Positions 51,490 through 60,625 of a stretch of 60,625 nucleotides of DNA are shown here, in pieces. Position 1 is the stretch's first letter. The number at the start of each line of letters is the position of its first letter. The notes below the pieces were generated by a model. The model was not told the DNA's origin. It made no database searches and saw only the letters and a list, made by a program, of their open reading frames with translations. Source of the stretch: GCA-2725625 sp964574215. Lineage in GTDB: Bacteria > Pseudomonadota > Alphaproteobacteria > Rhodospirillales > UBA2165. The stretch spans positions 1 to 60,625 of the forward strand of contig CAZNLR010000030.1 in the NCBI GenBank assembly GCA_964574215.1. The letters run 5' to 3'. A program made the translations under genes and the position numbers.

Positions 51490-52902
51490 GTGAGTGGCGA
51501 CGACAATGGCAACGACGAAGATGATGGCGTCGATATCCGAAAAGCGCTGCATAGTCTGGAGGAAATCCTCGAAGACGAAAACGCGCTTTGGACAAAAATT
51601 TCCCAACCCCATCTCGAGGAACTCATTAAAGGTCACGAGGATTATATCCAGGGACTTTTAGGGGCGAAACGCGCCAGTCTCAAATTTCTCGATATGTCCT
51701 ACCTGGATCTGTCAGGAAAGGATTTGACCCAGGCGGACGCAACCGGGGCGCGGCTCGAACACGCGACCATGGAGGATGCTGTCCTGCGGGCGACAAATTT
51801 TTACGCCGCGGATATGCGGTTCGTTTCACTGATCGGCACGGACCTGACCCGGGCCGATCTGAGGGGCGCGTGTTTGCGGGGGGCTGATTTTACCGGCGCC
51901 AACTTGACCGAAGCCGATTTGAGAGACGGGTTGCTGATGAAATCGGTGGAAAAGGGCGACATCGTTCCCATTATGGCCGATACGGAAAGCGCCACCATGG
52001 ACCAGGCCATCATGCGGGAAGCCGATTTGACCGGCGCCCGTGTATCCAATGCCTTCGTTGTCCAAACCGATCTGACCGATGCCGTCTTGCGGAATGCCAG
52101 GTTTGTCCGCGCCGATCTCAGTTTTGCCAATTTCACCGGCGCGATATTGGACGGCGCCGATTTTACCGAGGCCAATCTGTCGGGCGCGATTTTCCATGGC
52201 GCGGTGTTGACCCATACGATACTGGACAATGCGGACCTCACCGACGCCAACCTCACCGGCGCCATCATTGACTCGGTCGATTTCGCCAGCGCCAAGGTGG
52301 CCGAAGCGCGAATGCCCCGCCATATCGCCAAGCTGGATCGGGAAATTCAAGATATCATCACCGATCATGTGCAATGGCTGAACAGTAAAGGTGAGGAAGG
52401 CGAGCAGGCCTGTCTGACAGAGGTGAATCTCGGCGGCTATGATCTGCGCGAGGTCAATCTTTCGGCCGCTGATATGTCCTATTGTGTTTTAAAGAACGCC
52501 GATCTGTCGAAGGGCAATTTCATGATGACCGACTTTTGCTTCGCCGATCTGCGAAATGTCAATTTATTGGGCGCCGATCTTAGGGGGGCGAAATTGCAAC
52601 GAACCAATCTGGCCGGCGCCAATTTGGTGGGCGCCCGTTTCGAGGGGCTGCCCGTCAGCGACCGAGGCGGCGGTATTTGGCCGGCCAATTTGCAATTCGC
52701 CAAATTGCGCGGGGCGAAACTTAACGGTGTCGATTTTTCCAATGCCAATCTCGAAGGTGCCGACCTGTCCGGAGCCGATTTGCGCAATGCCGATTTGCGC
52801 GGCGCCAAATTGGTCGACGCCGACTTTACCAATTCGGAACTCACCGGCGCCAAATTTAAGTCTGCCGATTTACGCGGCGTGAAGGGATTCCCCTCCGACT
52901 AG
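51490..52902 (+). CDS. Pentapeptide-repeat protein
   Basis: A 470-residue protein dominated by A(D/N)LXX repeats in two blocks, about 70-285 and 330-468 (for example ANLTEADLRDG, ADLTGARVSNA, ANLEGADLSGADLRNADLRG). Between the blocks lies a non-repeat segment (MPRHIAKLDREIQDIITDHV, about 277-315). The first 65 residues are an acidic helical part (DIRKALHSLEEILEDENALW). Such repeats form a right-handed beta helix. The start is GTG at 51490 after GGAG. No partner or target is evident; DNA mimicry is known for some family members such as MfpA and Qnr, but cannot be claimed here. Confidence 0.88.
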   Translation: MSGDDNGNDEDDGVDIRKALHSLEEILEDENALWTKISQPHLEELIKGHEDYIQGLLGAKRASLKFLDMSYLDLSGKDLTQADATGARLEHATMEDAVLRATNFYAADMRFVSLIGTDLTRADLRGACLRGADFTGANLTEADLRDGLLMKSVEKGDIVPIMADTESATMDQAIMREADLTGARVSNAFVVQTDLTDAVLRNARFVRADLSFANFTGAILDGADFTEANLSGAIFHGAVLTHTILDNADLTDANLTGAIIDSVDFASAKVAEARMPRHIAKLDREIQDIITDHVQWLNSKGEEGEQACLTEVNLGGYDLREVNLSAADMSYCVLKNADLSKGNFMMTDFCFADLRNVNLLGADLRGAKLQRTNLAGANLVGARFEGLPVSDRGGGIWPANLQFAKLRGAKLNGVDFSNANLEGADLSGADLRNADLRGAKLVDADFTNSELTGAKFKSADLRGVKGFPSD

Positions 52903-53040
52903 TAACGGAACTGGCCCAAGTACCCGGCATTCGCAAAAAGTTTAGCCGCTACACCATTGACGCCGCGAACCAGTCGTGAGACCCTTCGTTTTTCGCATGA
53001 AGGATTTGCCCCTTGATGTAAAAAGACGAAGGAGGCCGCC

Positions 53041-53847
53041 ATGGGCATCCACTTTCGAATTCTCTATCTAATACTATTGACCGCCGCTGCCGTTTTTTCG
53101 GGTGAGCTTAAAGCCGCGCCTCAAATTCTGGGTCTGGTGGCAAGCGCAGAGCCGACGCAATTGACGTGCACGGATGGTGTCTGCAAGGCCGAGTTCAGCG
53201 CCTTTTGTCTGCAGGAACACAGGAAATCGCCAAATTCGGGAACGGTCTATCTGCCGTCAATTAAAACGGAATTGACACTTTCGGTGCAAGGCCGGGAAGG
53301 TGAGGTTCACAAAGCCTCGGTTGCCGGACAATCCAGTTTTGTCAGCCGCCGGAATTTTGCCGCCGTCGAAATCTCGGTGCCCGCACAGTTGGTGCGCTCT
53401 ATCGGGGACGGCACGGCGTTTCTATCCGTTGGACCGCAGGCGGCACTGATACCCAAGGCCGAAATGGGGGATGAAAATCCATTAAGTGCCGACGAGGTTG
53501 AACTCTACACCGGGCCGTTGCGGACCGCAGCCGACCAGGCGATAGCGCGCCTGCCGTCGGATGTACAGGCGGCTAAATTGTTGTCCCGGATGGTGAATGC
53601 CCTACCTGAAAAAGGCAATGCGGACAGGGCGACCCGATACAATTTATGGGAAAAAGAAGTGGGAAAACGGGCCTGGAGCGTATCGGAAAAAGCCTACAAT
53701 CACGCCAGCCGCGCCTTTCGCATCTGCAAGGGTGATTTTAACCGCCACGGCATCGACGGTATGCGGGGCTGTCTATCATTGCATCACGACGCCGCCATGA
53801 CCGGCCACACGAGAAACGTCTGGAAGGAACTTAAGCCAGGGGGCTGA
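53041..53847 (+). CDS. Secreted protein of unknown function
   Basis: A 268-residue protein. It begins with a signal peptide (FRILYLILLTAAAVFSGELKA), and the mature part starts near APQILGLVASAEPTQLTC. Two cysteines follow within ten residues (LTCTDGVCKAEFSAFCLQEH), suggesting disulfide bonds in the periplasm. I do not recognise a family. GAAGGAGG lies 6 bases before the ATG. A strong terminator hairpin follows 26 bases after the stop, so it is probably a single-gene transcript. Confidence 0.78.
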   Translation: MGIHFRILYLILLTAAAVFSGELKAAPQILGLVASAEPTQLTCTDGVCKAEFSAFCLQEHRKSPNSGTVYLPSIKTELTLSVQGREGEVHKASVAGQSSFVSRRNFAAVEISVPAQLVRSIGDGTAFLSVGPQAALIPKAEMGDENPLSADEVELYTGPLRTAADQAIARLPSDVQAAKLLSRMVNALPEKGNADRATRYNLWEKEVGKRAWSVSEKAYNHASRAFRICKGDFNRHGIDGMRGCLSLHHDAAMTGHTRNVWKELKPGG

Positions 53848-53872
53848 GTTTCTTGGTTACTCCTCCGGACGG

Positions 53873-53898
53873 GAACGGGACGCTTCGGCGTCCCGTTC
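53873..53898 (+). terminator. Hairpin terminator after the secreted unknown gene
   Basis: A perfect 11-base stem, GAACGGGACGC and GCGTCCCGTTC, with a TTCG tetraloop. TGCTTTGG and an AT-rich stretch follow. The position, 26 bases after the stop at 53847, fits transcription termination, though the T-tract is short. Confidence 0.75.
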
Positions 53899-54048
53899 TG
53901 CTTTGGTAAAATTTTGGCAATGTGTTCTAAGTGACAGCGGTTTAGAATGACGTTTTCATGAATTAGAATTGTTGCTAGAAAATCAAGAATTTGGGATTTC
54001 TATATAAAATTTGCGTGAATTTTAAAGAGCGAAATTAGGAAATAAAAT

Positions 54049-55392
54049 TTGGCTGACGAGTCTCTTAAAAACCAAAAAGGTACGATTGGCCTGTTGCTGA
54101 ACGCCGGGTTGCTTATCGTTTTTACGATACTTTGTGTAGCCATTTACAAAATCGTTTCCGGAAGAGAAAGTTACCCCGACCCCGTATATTTTTTCTTTGT
54201 GATTGCGTTAGCAGCGGGTGGCATGGGGAGCGTGTTTATTTGTTTTCGCCCCCTAGATTGGAAAATAAACTTTTTACTCTGCGCGGTTTCTACATTTGTG
54301 GCTCTATACTTAATTGAAGTAGGGCTACAGAGCTTTCAGTTTTTTAAACTCGAAAACGTAACTTTTGATTCTAGGACTGCCACGAATGTAGTCGCCGAAT
54401 ATAAATCCAAAGGCCGGGATTTGTGGTCTTTTGAAATACCGCCTTTTCAACAACAACAGAGAAATATTGACCAAGGCGGAATCTATGCTTTGGCGAGCCC
54501 TTCAAATGCCGATGTGATCACCTGTAATGAAACGGGTCAGTGGAACATCATAAAAACAGATGAGCATGGGTTTAATAATCCTCCCATCAACGGCGATGCT
54601 CAGGAAATTAAAGTTGCATTGGTGGGCGATTCTTTTACCCACGGAGGGTGCACCCCCGGAGAATATAATATCGGATTTTATTTGCGGCAGAATGGCATTT
54701 CTACCCGGAATCTAGGCGTTATGGGAAGTGGGCCATTGCATCAGCTGGCCGTGCTCTCTGAATACGGCAAACTTTATAATCCAAATACGGTGCTGTGGCT
54801 GTATTACGAAGGCAATGACATAGGAGACCTGTTTAACGAGAGCAGTTTCGCTATGCTAACGAAATACAAGGTTTCAACTTTCACCGCGCAACTTTCAGAC
54901 AAGCAACGTGCCGTTGATGAATATTTAATGAATTACCAGTCAAAAAAATTTGACCATTTGGATAACTGGCGACCAGATCAAAATCTGGGAATGATCAAAA
55001 AGACGTTAAAATTGGAAACCGTGAGACGAGTTTTGGGTCTTATGGGATATCAAATCGACGCTCAACGGATTATTTCCAATTTCGATTTTATTAAAACAGA
55101 ATTTGAAGAAGTAGCCAAAGCAATGAAGCGAGTCGCAGAATCGTGGGGCGGCAAATTAATCTTCGTTTATATTCCAGACGGAACCCGCTTTGACCGTGTT
55201 CAACGGTTCGACTATTGGAAGCAGGATTTCGTACGTATCGTCAAATCGCTCTCTATACCCATATGGGATTATCATCTCGATTTAAAAGATGATCTCGATC
55301 CCATGGCGTCATTTAATTTGCGCCGGCCTGCACACTTTTCTGCCCACGGCAACAAACGCCTGGCAAATTTTTTGAAAACTAAAATCAAGTAG
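54049..55392 (+). CDS. Membrane-anchored SGNH/GDSL-type hydrolase
   Basis: A 447-residue protein. Three hydrophobic helices (about 12-34, 45-65, 75-95) are followed by a soluble SGNH domain. GDSFTHGG contains the probable nucleophile S195 (block I); VLWLYYEGNDIGD provides the block III GxND element; RPAHFSAHGNKRLA near the C-terminus contains block V His candidates. Such enzymes remove or add acyl groups on glycans or lipids. The start is TTG at 54049 with AGGA 11 bases upstream. Base composition is visibly more AT-rich than the neighbours, which suggests acquisition by transfer. Confidence 0.82.
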   Translation: MADESLKNQKGTIGLLLNAGLLIVFTILCVAIYKIVSGRESYPDPVYFFFVIALAAGGMGSVFICFRPLDWKINFLLCAVSTFVALYLIEVGLQSFQFFKLENVTFDSRTATNVVAEYKSKGRDLWSFEIPPFQQQQRNIDQGGIYALASPSNADVITCNETGQWNIIKTDEHGFNNPPINGDAQEIKVALVGDSFTHGGCTPGEYNIGFYLRQNGISTRNLGVMGSGPLHQLAVLSEYGKLYNPNTVLWLYYEGNDIGDLFNESSFAMLTKYKVSTFTAQLSDKQRAVDEYLMNYQSKKFDHLDNWRPDQNLGMIKKTLKLETVRRVLGLMGYQIDAQRIISNFDFIKTEFEEVAKAMKRVAESWGGKLIFVYIPDGTRFDRVQRFDYWKQDFVRIVKSLSIPIWDYHLDLKDDLDPMASFNLRRPAHFSAHGNKRLANFLKTKIK

Positions 55393-55436
55393 TTGGGAAT
55401 TTTTATCGAATTTTTTTGTTCTACATGTCCTTTTGC

Positions 55437-55462
55437 TTGAGGCGCCTAAAGAGACGCCTCAA
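55437..55462 (+). terminator. Possible hairpin terminator after the SGNH gene
   Basis: An 8-base inverted repeat, TTGAGGCG and CGCCTCAA, with a 10-base loop, 45 bases after the SGNH stop and 48 bases before ridA. It has no clear T-tract on the 3' side, so termination activity is uncertain. Confidence 0.45.
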
Positions 55463-55509
55463 TACAGACAAAAATTACTATCTTCATATGTCAACGAAAG
55501 GAGACCCCA

Positions 55510-55911
55510 ATGCCTCGACTGTTTAATCCGAAAGATATGAGTGCCCCGTTGGCCGCCTATACCCACGGTGTGGAAGTCCAACCGACGGAGCGAATGATAT
55601 TTTTCTCGGGCCAGGTAGGTATCGACAAATCGGGAAACCTACCGTCGGATTTTGAAAGCCAGTTCCGCAACGTTTTCGACAACATTCGAGCTATCCTTCT
55701 GGACGCCGATATGGATTTTGAAAATCTAATAAAGCTGACCACCTATATGGTGGGACGGGATAACCTGGACGAAATGCGGAAACTGCGTCTCGATTTGATG
55801 GAAGGACACAAGCCTGCCCACACGCTGTTGGTGATTTCCGGCCTGGCCAGTCCCGACTTCTTTTTGGAAGTCGAGGGTTTTGCCGCCCAAGGGCCGGCGG
55901 CATTGATCTAA
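55510..55911 (+). CDS. RidA (YjgF/YER057c/UK114) family protein
   Basis: A 133-residue protein of the RidA superfamily. Typical sequence: IFFSGQVGIDKSGNLPSDFE, FRNVFDNIRAILLDADMDFE and LIKLTTYMVGRDNLDEMRKL. Canonical RidA uses an arginine in the PAR motif to bind imine substrates; here that position is H104 (KPAHTLLVIS). It is therefore probably a Rid subgroup with a different activity. GAAAGGAG lies before the ATG. The stop overlaps the stop of the convergent PhyH gene by 4 bases. Confidence 0.9.
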   Translation: MPRLFNPKDMSAPLAAYTHGVEVQPTERMIFFSGQVGIDKSGNLPSDFESQFRNVFDNIRAILLDADMDFENLIKLTTYMVGRDNLDEMRKLRLDLMEGHKPAHTLLVISGLASPDFFLEVEGFAAQGPAALI

Positions 55912-56765
55912 GCCGCTTGCTCTTTACCGGCCGCTTTTTCTGATTTCCGCCAAACCACCGGAAAGCGGTTGCTGTCGAGAACTTGATCCGGCTTGAGGGC
56001 ATCATCTAAAAGCATATCACTGGTACCTTTTCTCGGGTCGTAAGTAACGTCGTCGCCGGTATAGCGTACGGCATAGCCGCGCCGGCTGCGGTCGGATCGT
56101 TGATTGCCCCCGGACCCGTGGACCGTCAGGGAATGAAACGCCACCAGATCGCCGGGTTTCATATCGAAAGAGACAATCTTGTGCTGGCCTCGTTCTTTGT
56201 CGAAATCGGGCAAAGGCTCGTAATTTTCGTTTAAATCGTAGTTCTTTTTCTTTTCGCTGTCGGCGAAGGACTTGGGCTGGAACCAACGGTCCCATTTGTG
56301 GGAACCGCAAATAAATTCGACGGCGCCGCTATCTTTTGTCACTTCATCCAGCGCCAGCCAGAAACTCATAACCTGGGTTCCATTGATCGGCCAGTAGGGT
56401 TGGTCATTGTGCCAAGGCGTCGGGCTTTGGGCGCCCGGTTCCTTAACAAAAAGATGGTCGAAATAGAGATTGACTTTGTTGGCTGCCAGAAATTGTCCGG
56501 CAATGGCGGGCAAGGGGGAGCGCAAGCAGTATTCCGCGAAGCCATCGTCGACCTGCCAGATTTCCTGGTTGCCATGGAATTTGCCGGGTCCATCGCCGTC
56601 ATAGGCGTAATATTTGGGACCAGGGTTTTCGAGTTCCCTTGCAACGGCATCCCGCAGATACTCGACCCAGGCATTATCCAAAATACCGCTCAAATTAACG
56701 ATACCGTCCTTTTGAAAGGATGCCACTTCTTGTTCAGTGATCGCTCTCAAGGGCTCTTTGTTCAT
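55908..56765 (-). CDS. Phytanoyl-CoA dioxygenase (PhyH) family protein
   Basis: A 285-residue Fe(II)/2-oxoglutarate oxygenase. The iron-binding HxD lies in TPWHNDQPYW, and the distal His and 2-oxoglutarate Arg in AFHSLTVHGSGGNQRSDRSR. A QEVASFQKDGIVNLSG N-terminus is usual for the family. The start at 56765 has AGAGGAA upstream; the longer reading from 56876 would add a hydrophobic extension not seen in the family. Substrates of relatives include small-molecule natural products and fatty acyl-CoAs; none can be inferred here. Confidence 0.9.
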   Translation of the reverse strand: MNKEPLRAITEQEVASFQKDGIVNLSGILDNAWVEYLRDAVARELENPGPKYYAYDGDGPGKFHGNQEIWQVDDGFAEYCLRSPLPAIAGQFLAANKVNLYFDHLFVKEPGAQSPTPWHNDQPYWPINGTQVMSFWLALDEVTKDSGAVEFICGSHKWDRWFQPKSFADSEKKKNYDLNENYEPLPDFDKERGQHKIVSFDMKPGDLVAFHSLTVHGSGGNQRSDRSRRGYAVRYTGDDVTYDPRKGTSDMLLDDALKPDQVLDSNRFPVVWRKSEKAAGKEQAA

Positions 56766-56902
56766 CGGTCGGGTTCCTCTTTTCACCTGCGAATAAATTA
56801 AAATGATTATTATTAGCAAACTTTGCCAAGCATAGTTTTCTGGTGCCGCGCCGTCTGTCATCTTAGAGTGGTACACGAAAGTGAATTAGGATTCGGCTAC
56901 TC

Positions 56903-57715
56903 ATGAATAAACCCGATTTATACCCTGACGCATTTAGTCAGAAAATATCGGCAATGGTTAGAAACCTTGGATCGTCGGAATTTTCACCGGAGTTCCTTGC
57001 CAAAGTGAATGAGATTGTCGCTACCGATCATTTTTCAGTGTTGGCTTTTGGCGATCAATTGATACCTCGTTTCGTGATAGCGGAAAGCCGCAAGGATCAC
57101 GATATCGCCAGAGAGGCCGGCGGTATTTACGATAAGTTCTATTTTTATCGTCAGGATCCGAATACTAGGCAGGTTCGTGAACGGGACGATGTGCCGGAAG
57201 GGCCAATTCTTTCCAGAATGCTCGCCAAGGATATTCCCGATCCGGACTATCGGCAAAAAATCTATGAAAAATTCGACATGATCGAACGGTTGTCCCTGAT
57301 CGACCAAAGTAATGGTCTTTGGTTTACCCTCAATCTCTACCGGGATACGGAGAGCGATATTTATTCGGACGATGAAATCATAGTGATCAACCAAATCGCG
57401 CCGCTCTTAACGGCTTTGATGGCCAAGCATTTAGCGCTGACACAGTCACATATTTGGGACAAAGCCACGCGGCCACCGGTCGAATTGCTGGAGAGGCTGT
57501 TGCGGGAGATCGGCGGAAAACTGAGTGACCGCGAGATAGACGTTTGCGCCCGGGCGCTATACGGCATGACGGGTGAAGGGATCGGGCTCGACATCGGCGT
57601 CCAGCCCGCCACCGTGGCAACCCTCCGCAAACGCGCTTACGCCAAACTCAACATTTCAACCTTGAACGAGTTGTTCGCCCTCTGTCTGGGGCAGGTCGCC
57701 GGGCGGTGGGTGTAG
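56903..57715 (+). CDS. LuxR-family transcriptional regulator
   Basis: A 270-residue regulator. The C-terminal helix-turn-helix (about 200-262) is of the LuxR/FixJ type: LSDREIDVCARALYGMTGEG, then IGVQPATVATLRKRAYAKLN. The N-terminal 170 residues have no family I recognise; they contain no receiver phosphorylation site, and may be a sensory domain. Divergent from the PhyH gene with 137 bases between starts, so it may control it. Confidence 0.85.
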   Translation: MNKPDLYPDAFSQKISAMVRNLGSSEFSPEFLAKVNEIVATDHFSVLAFGDQLIPRFVIAESRKDHDIAREAGGIYDKFYFYRQDPNTRQVRERDDVPEGPILSRMLAKDIPDPDYRQKIYEKFDMIERLSLIDQSNGLWFTLNLYRDTESDIYSDDEIIVINQIAPLLTALMAKHLALTQSHIWDKATRPPVELLERLLREIGGKLSDREIDVCARALYGMTGEGIGLDIGVQPATVATLRKRAYAKLNISTLNELFALCLGQVAGRWV

Positions 57716-57824
57716 AGACGATCGGCATGCCGTTTGCCTGGGTCGCTGCAAGTAGGTGGGTCGATTTAGCATCGCGAATTTCTGGCTTCTTGGGGTTGGA
57801 CGGCGGATGATGTAACTTGGCGGT

Positions 57825-58547
57825 ATGACAGTCATACCGAAATTGCTCGAATTTTACCGCCGGGAAGGCTTGGATATTAGTACCGGCCTGAACCCTGTTT
57901 TTTTTGACGGCAACGCCGAGGCACCGTTCACCTATCTGTGGCAGGATGGCAAAAGACTTAACAACTTCGGCGGTATTTCGCTTCATGAAATTTTGTTTTT
58001 GGAATTGTTGTGCGACGCATTAAAGCCGGAAAACATCTATGTCATCGGAAATGCATTTGGCTGGAGTACAATTGCGCTAGCCCTCATGAACCCAAGTGCA
58101 AAAGTTATAGCTGCTGATCCGGAGGTCGAAGCCGGAAGAACGCTGACCGATAAAATAGTTCGCCAGGAAAGACTGAATGTCGCCGTCGTTACCGGTTCTT
58201 CTCCTGAAATTACACCTGAGATTATCGAATTATTTCCCGGTGGTGAACTCGATCTTGTTCTTGTTGACGGTTTCCACTCGAATGAATGCATGGTGCAGGA
58301 TACCGCCGGGGTCATGCCTTATCTCAGCAACAATTCGATAGTACTGCTGCACGATGTGATTCAGCATAATTTACTGGCAGGGTTAAAACGGCTGGAGATT
58401 GAATATGGGGGGGATTATGACCTATCGCTACTGGAACGCACGCCATCCGGTATGGCGGCATTAATGCGGCCAACCTTATCATCCGAAGTGAAAGCCGTGA
58501 TCGATATCTATCATGACCCAATTGCCGGCGGAAATAATCTGGCGTAG
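57825..58547 (+). CDS. Class I SAM-dependent methyltransferase-like protein
   Basis: A 240-residue protein with a Rossmann-type methyltransferase core. Motif I is the altered form IYVIGNAFGWSTIALALMNP, motif II the acidic VIAADPEVEAGRTL, and later LDLVLVDGFHSNECMVQDTA and SIVLLHDVIQHN, as in the Methyltransf_24/CmcI-type group that modifies sugars. Motif I has N where the usual E/D-x-G-x-G has G, so substrate or cofactor use may differ. It sits alone between the LuxR gene and the convergent uvrA. Confidence 0.78.
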   Translation: MTVIPKLLEFYRREGLDISTGLNPVFFDGNAEAPFTYLWQDGKRLNNFGGISLHEILFLELLCDALKPENIYVIGNAFGWSTIALALMNPSAKVIAADPEVEAGRTLTDKIVRQERLNVAVVTGSSPEITPEIIELFPGGELDLVLVDGFHSNECMVQDTAGVMPYLSNNSIVLLHDVIQHNLLAGLKRLEIEYGGDYDLSLLERTPSGMAALMRPTLSSEVKAVIDIYHDPIAGGNNLA

Positions 58548-58566
58548 GGAAAATATTTGTATTCGC

Positions 58567-60625
<2,059 letters not shown>

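Overview
The window looks like the chromosome of a moderately GC-rich, free-living alphaproteobacterium, probably a marine or aquatic Rhodospirillales-type organism. The evidence is gene order and content: the alphaproteobacterial block dgt-argS-SPOR-nagZ-M50 protease-scpA-scpB, then tatABC-serS-surE-pcm-nlpD, then yajC-secD-secF-Mth938, then a squalene/phytoene-synthase-like gene and trmFO. A TRAP transporter, PAS-rich histidine kinases, hopanoid-type HpnE and Fe/Mn SOD fit the same lifestyle. I see no tRNA, rRNA, CRISPR array, transposase or integrase gene. No gene-free stretch exceeds 300 bases; the longest, 21891-22180, holds only AT-rich sequence and one weak hairpin.

Layout. 1-6223 (minus strand): a truncated ECF sigma factor, a secreted MXKDX-repeat protein, a DctPQM TRAP transporter, an SpmA/SpmB-like membrane protein and a response regulator carrying a transmembrane segment. 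6459-10824: a divergent PAS histidine kinase, then exonuclease III, an ErpA-type Fe-S protein and a small membrane protein on minus. 11028-18326 (plus): the dgt-to-scpB block, tightly packed with 4-base overlaps. 18338-21890: a DxD-bearing protein of unknown family and a second PAS kinase. 22181-27783: tatABC, serS, surE, pcm and an NlpD-like lipoprotein. 27934-30962: an M24-fold protein, a ketopantoate-reductase-like protein and a DUF815 ATPase. 31166-34546: yajC, secD, secF and an Mth938-like protein that apparently starts at CTG.

34556-46417 appears to be accessory material inserted into the Sec/TrmFO neighbourhood: three glycosyltransferase-like genes, two zinc alcohol dehydrogenases, an acyl-CoA dehydrogenase with a divergent IclR regulator and a clear operator, a mini flagellar-rod protein, SOD, a PuuD-like membrane protein with a 31-residue partner, and HpnE. 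46494-51351 returns to an NDUFAF6-like protein, a periplasmic ankyrin/proline-rich protein and TrmFO. 51490-58547 is a mixture: pentapeptide repeats, a secreted unknown, an AT-rich SGNH hydrolase, RidA, a PhyH oxygenase, a LuxR regulator and a methyltransferase. UvrA runs off the right edge.

The most striking observation is an 86-base near-perfect palindrome (26638-26723) sitting in frame inside the signal-peptide region of the NlpD-like lipoprotein gene. Both strands are open in matching register and encode nearly the same 28-residue peptide (23 of 28 identical). This resembles the in-frame palindromic elements of Rickettsia and the hairpins linked to REP-associated tyrosine transposases. 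Two further hairpins, at 23790-23849 and 43554-43608, share a different design: each arm is itself an odd palindrome with one unpaired central base. A fourth palindrome lies at 44334-44363. Together they suggest a population of small mobile palindromes in this genome.
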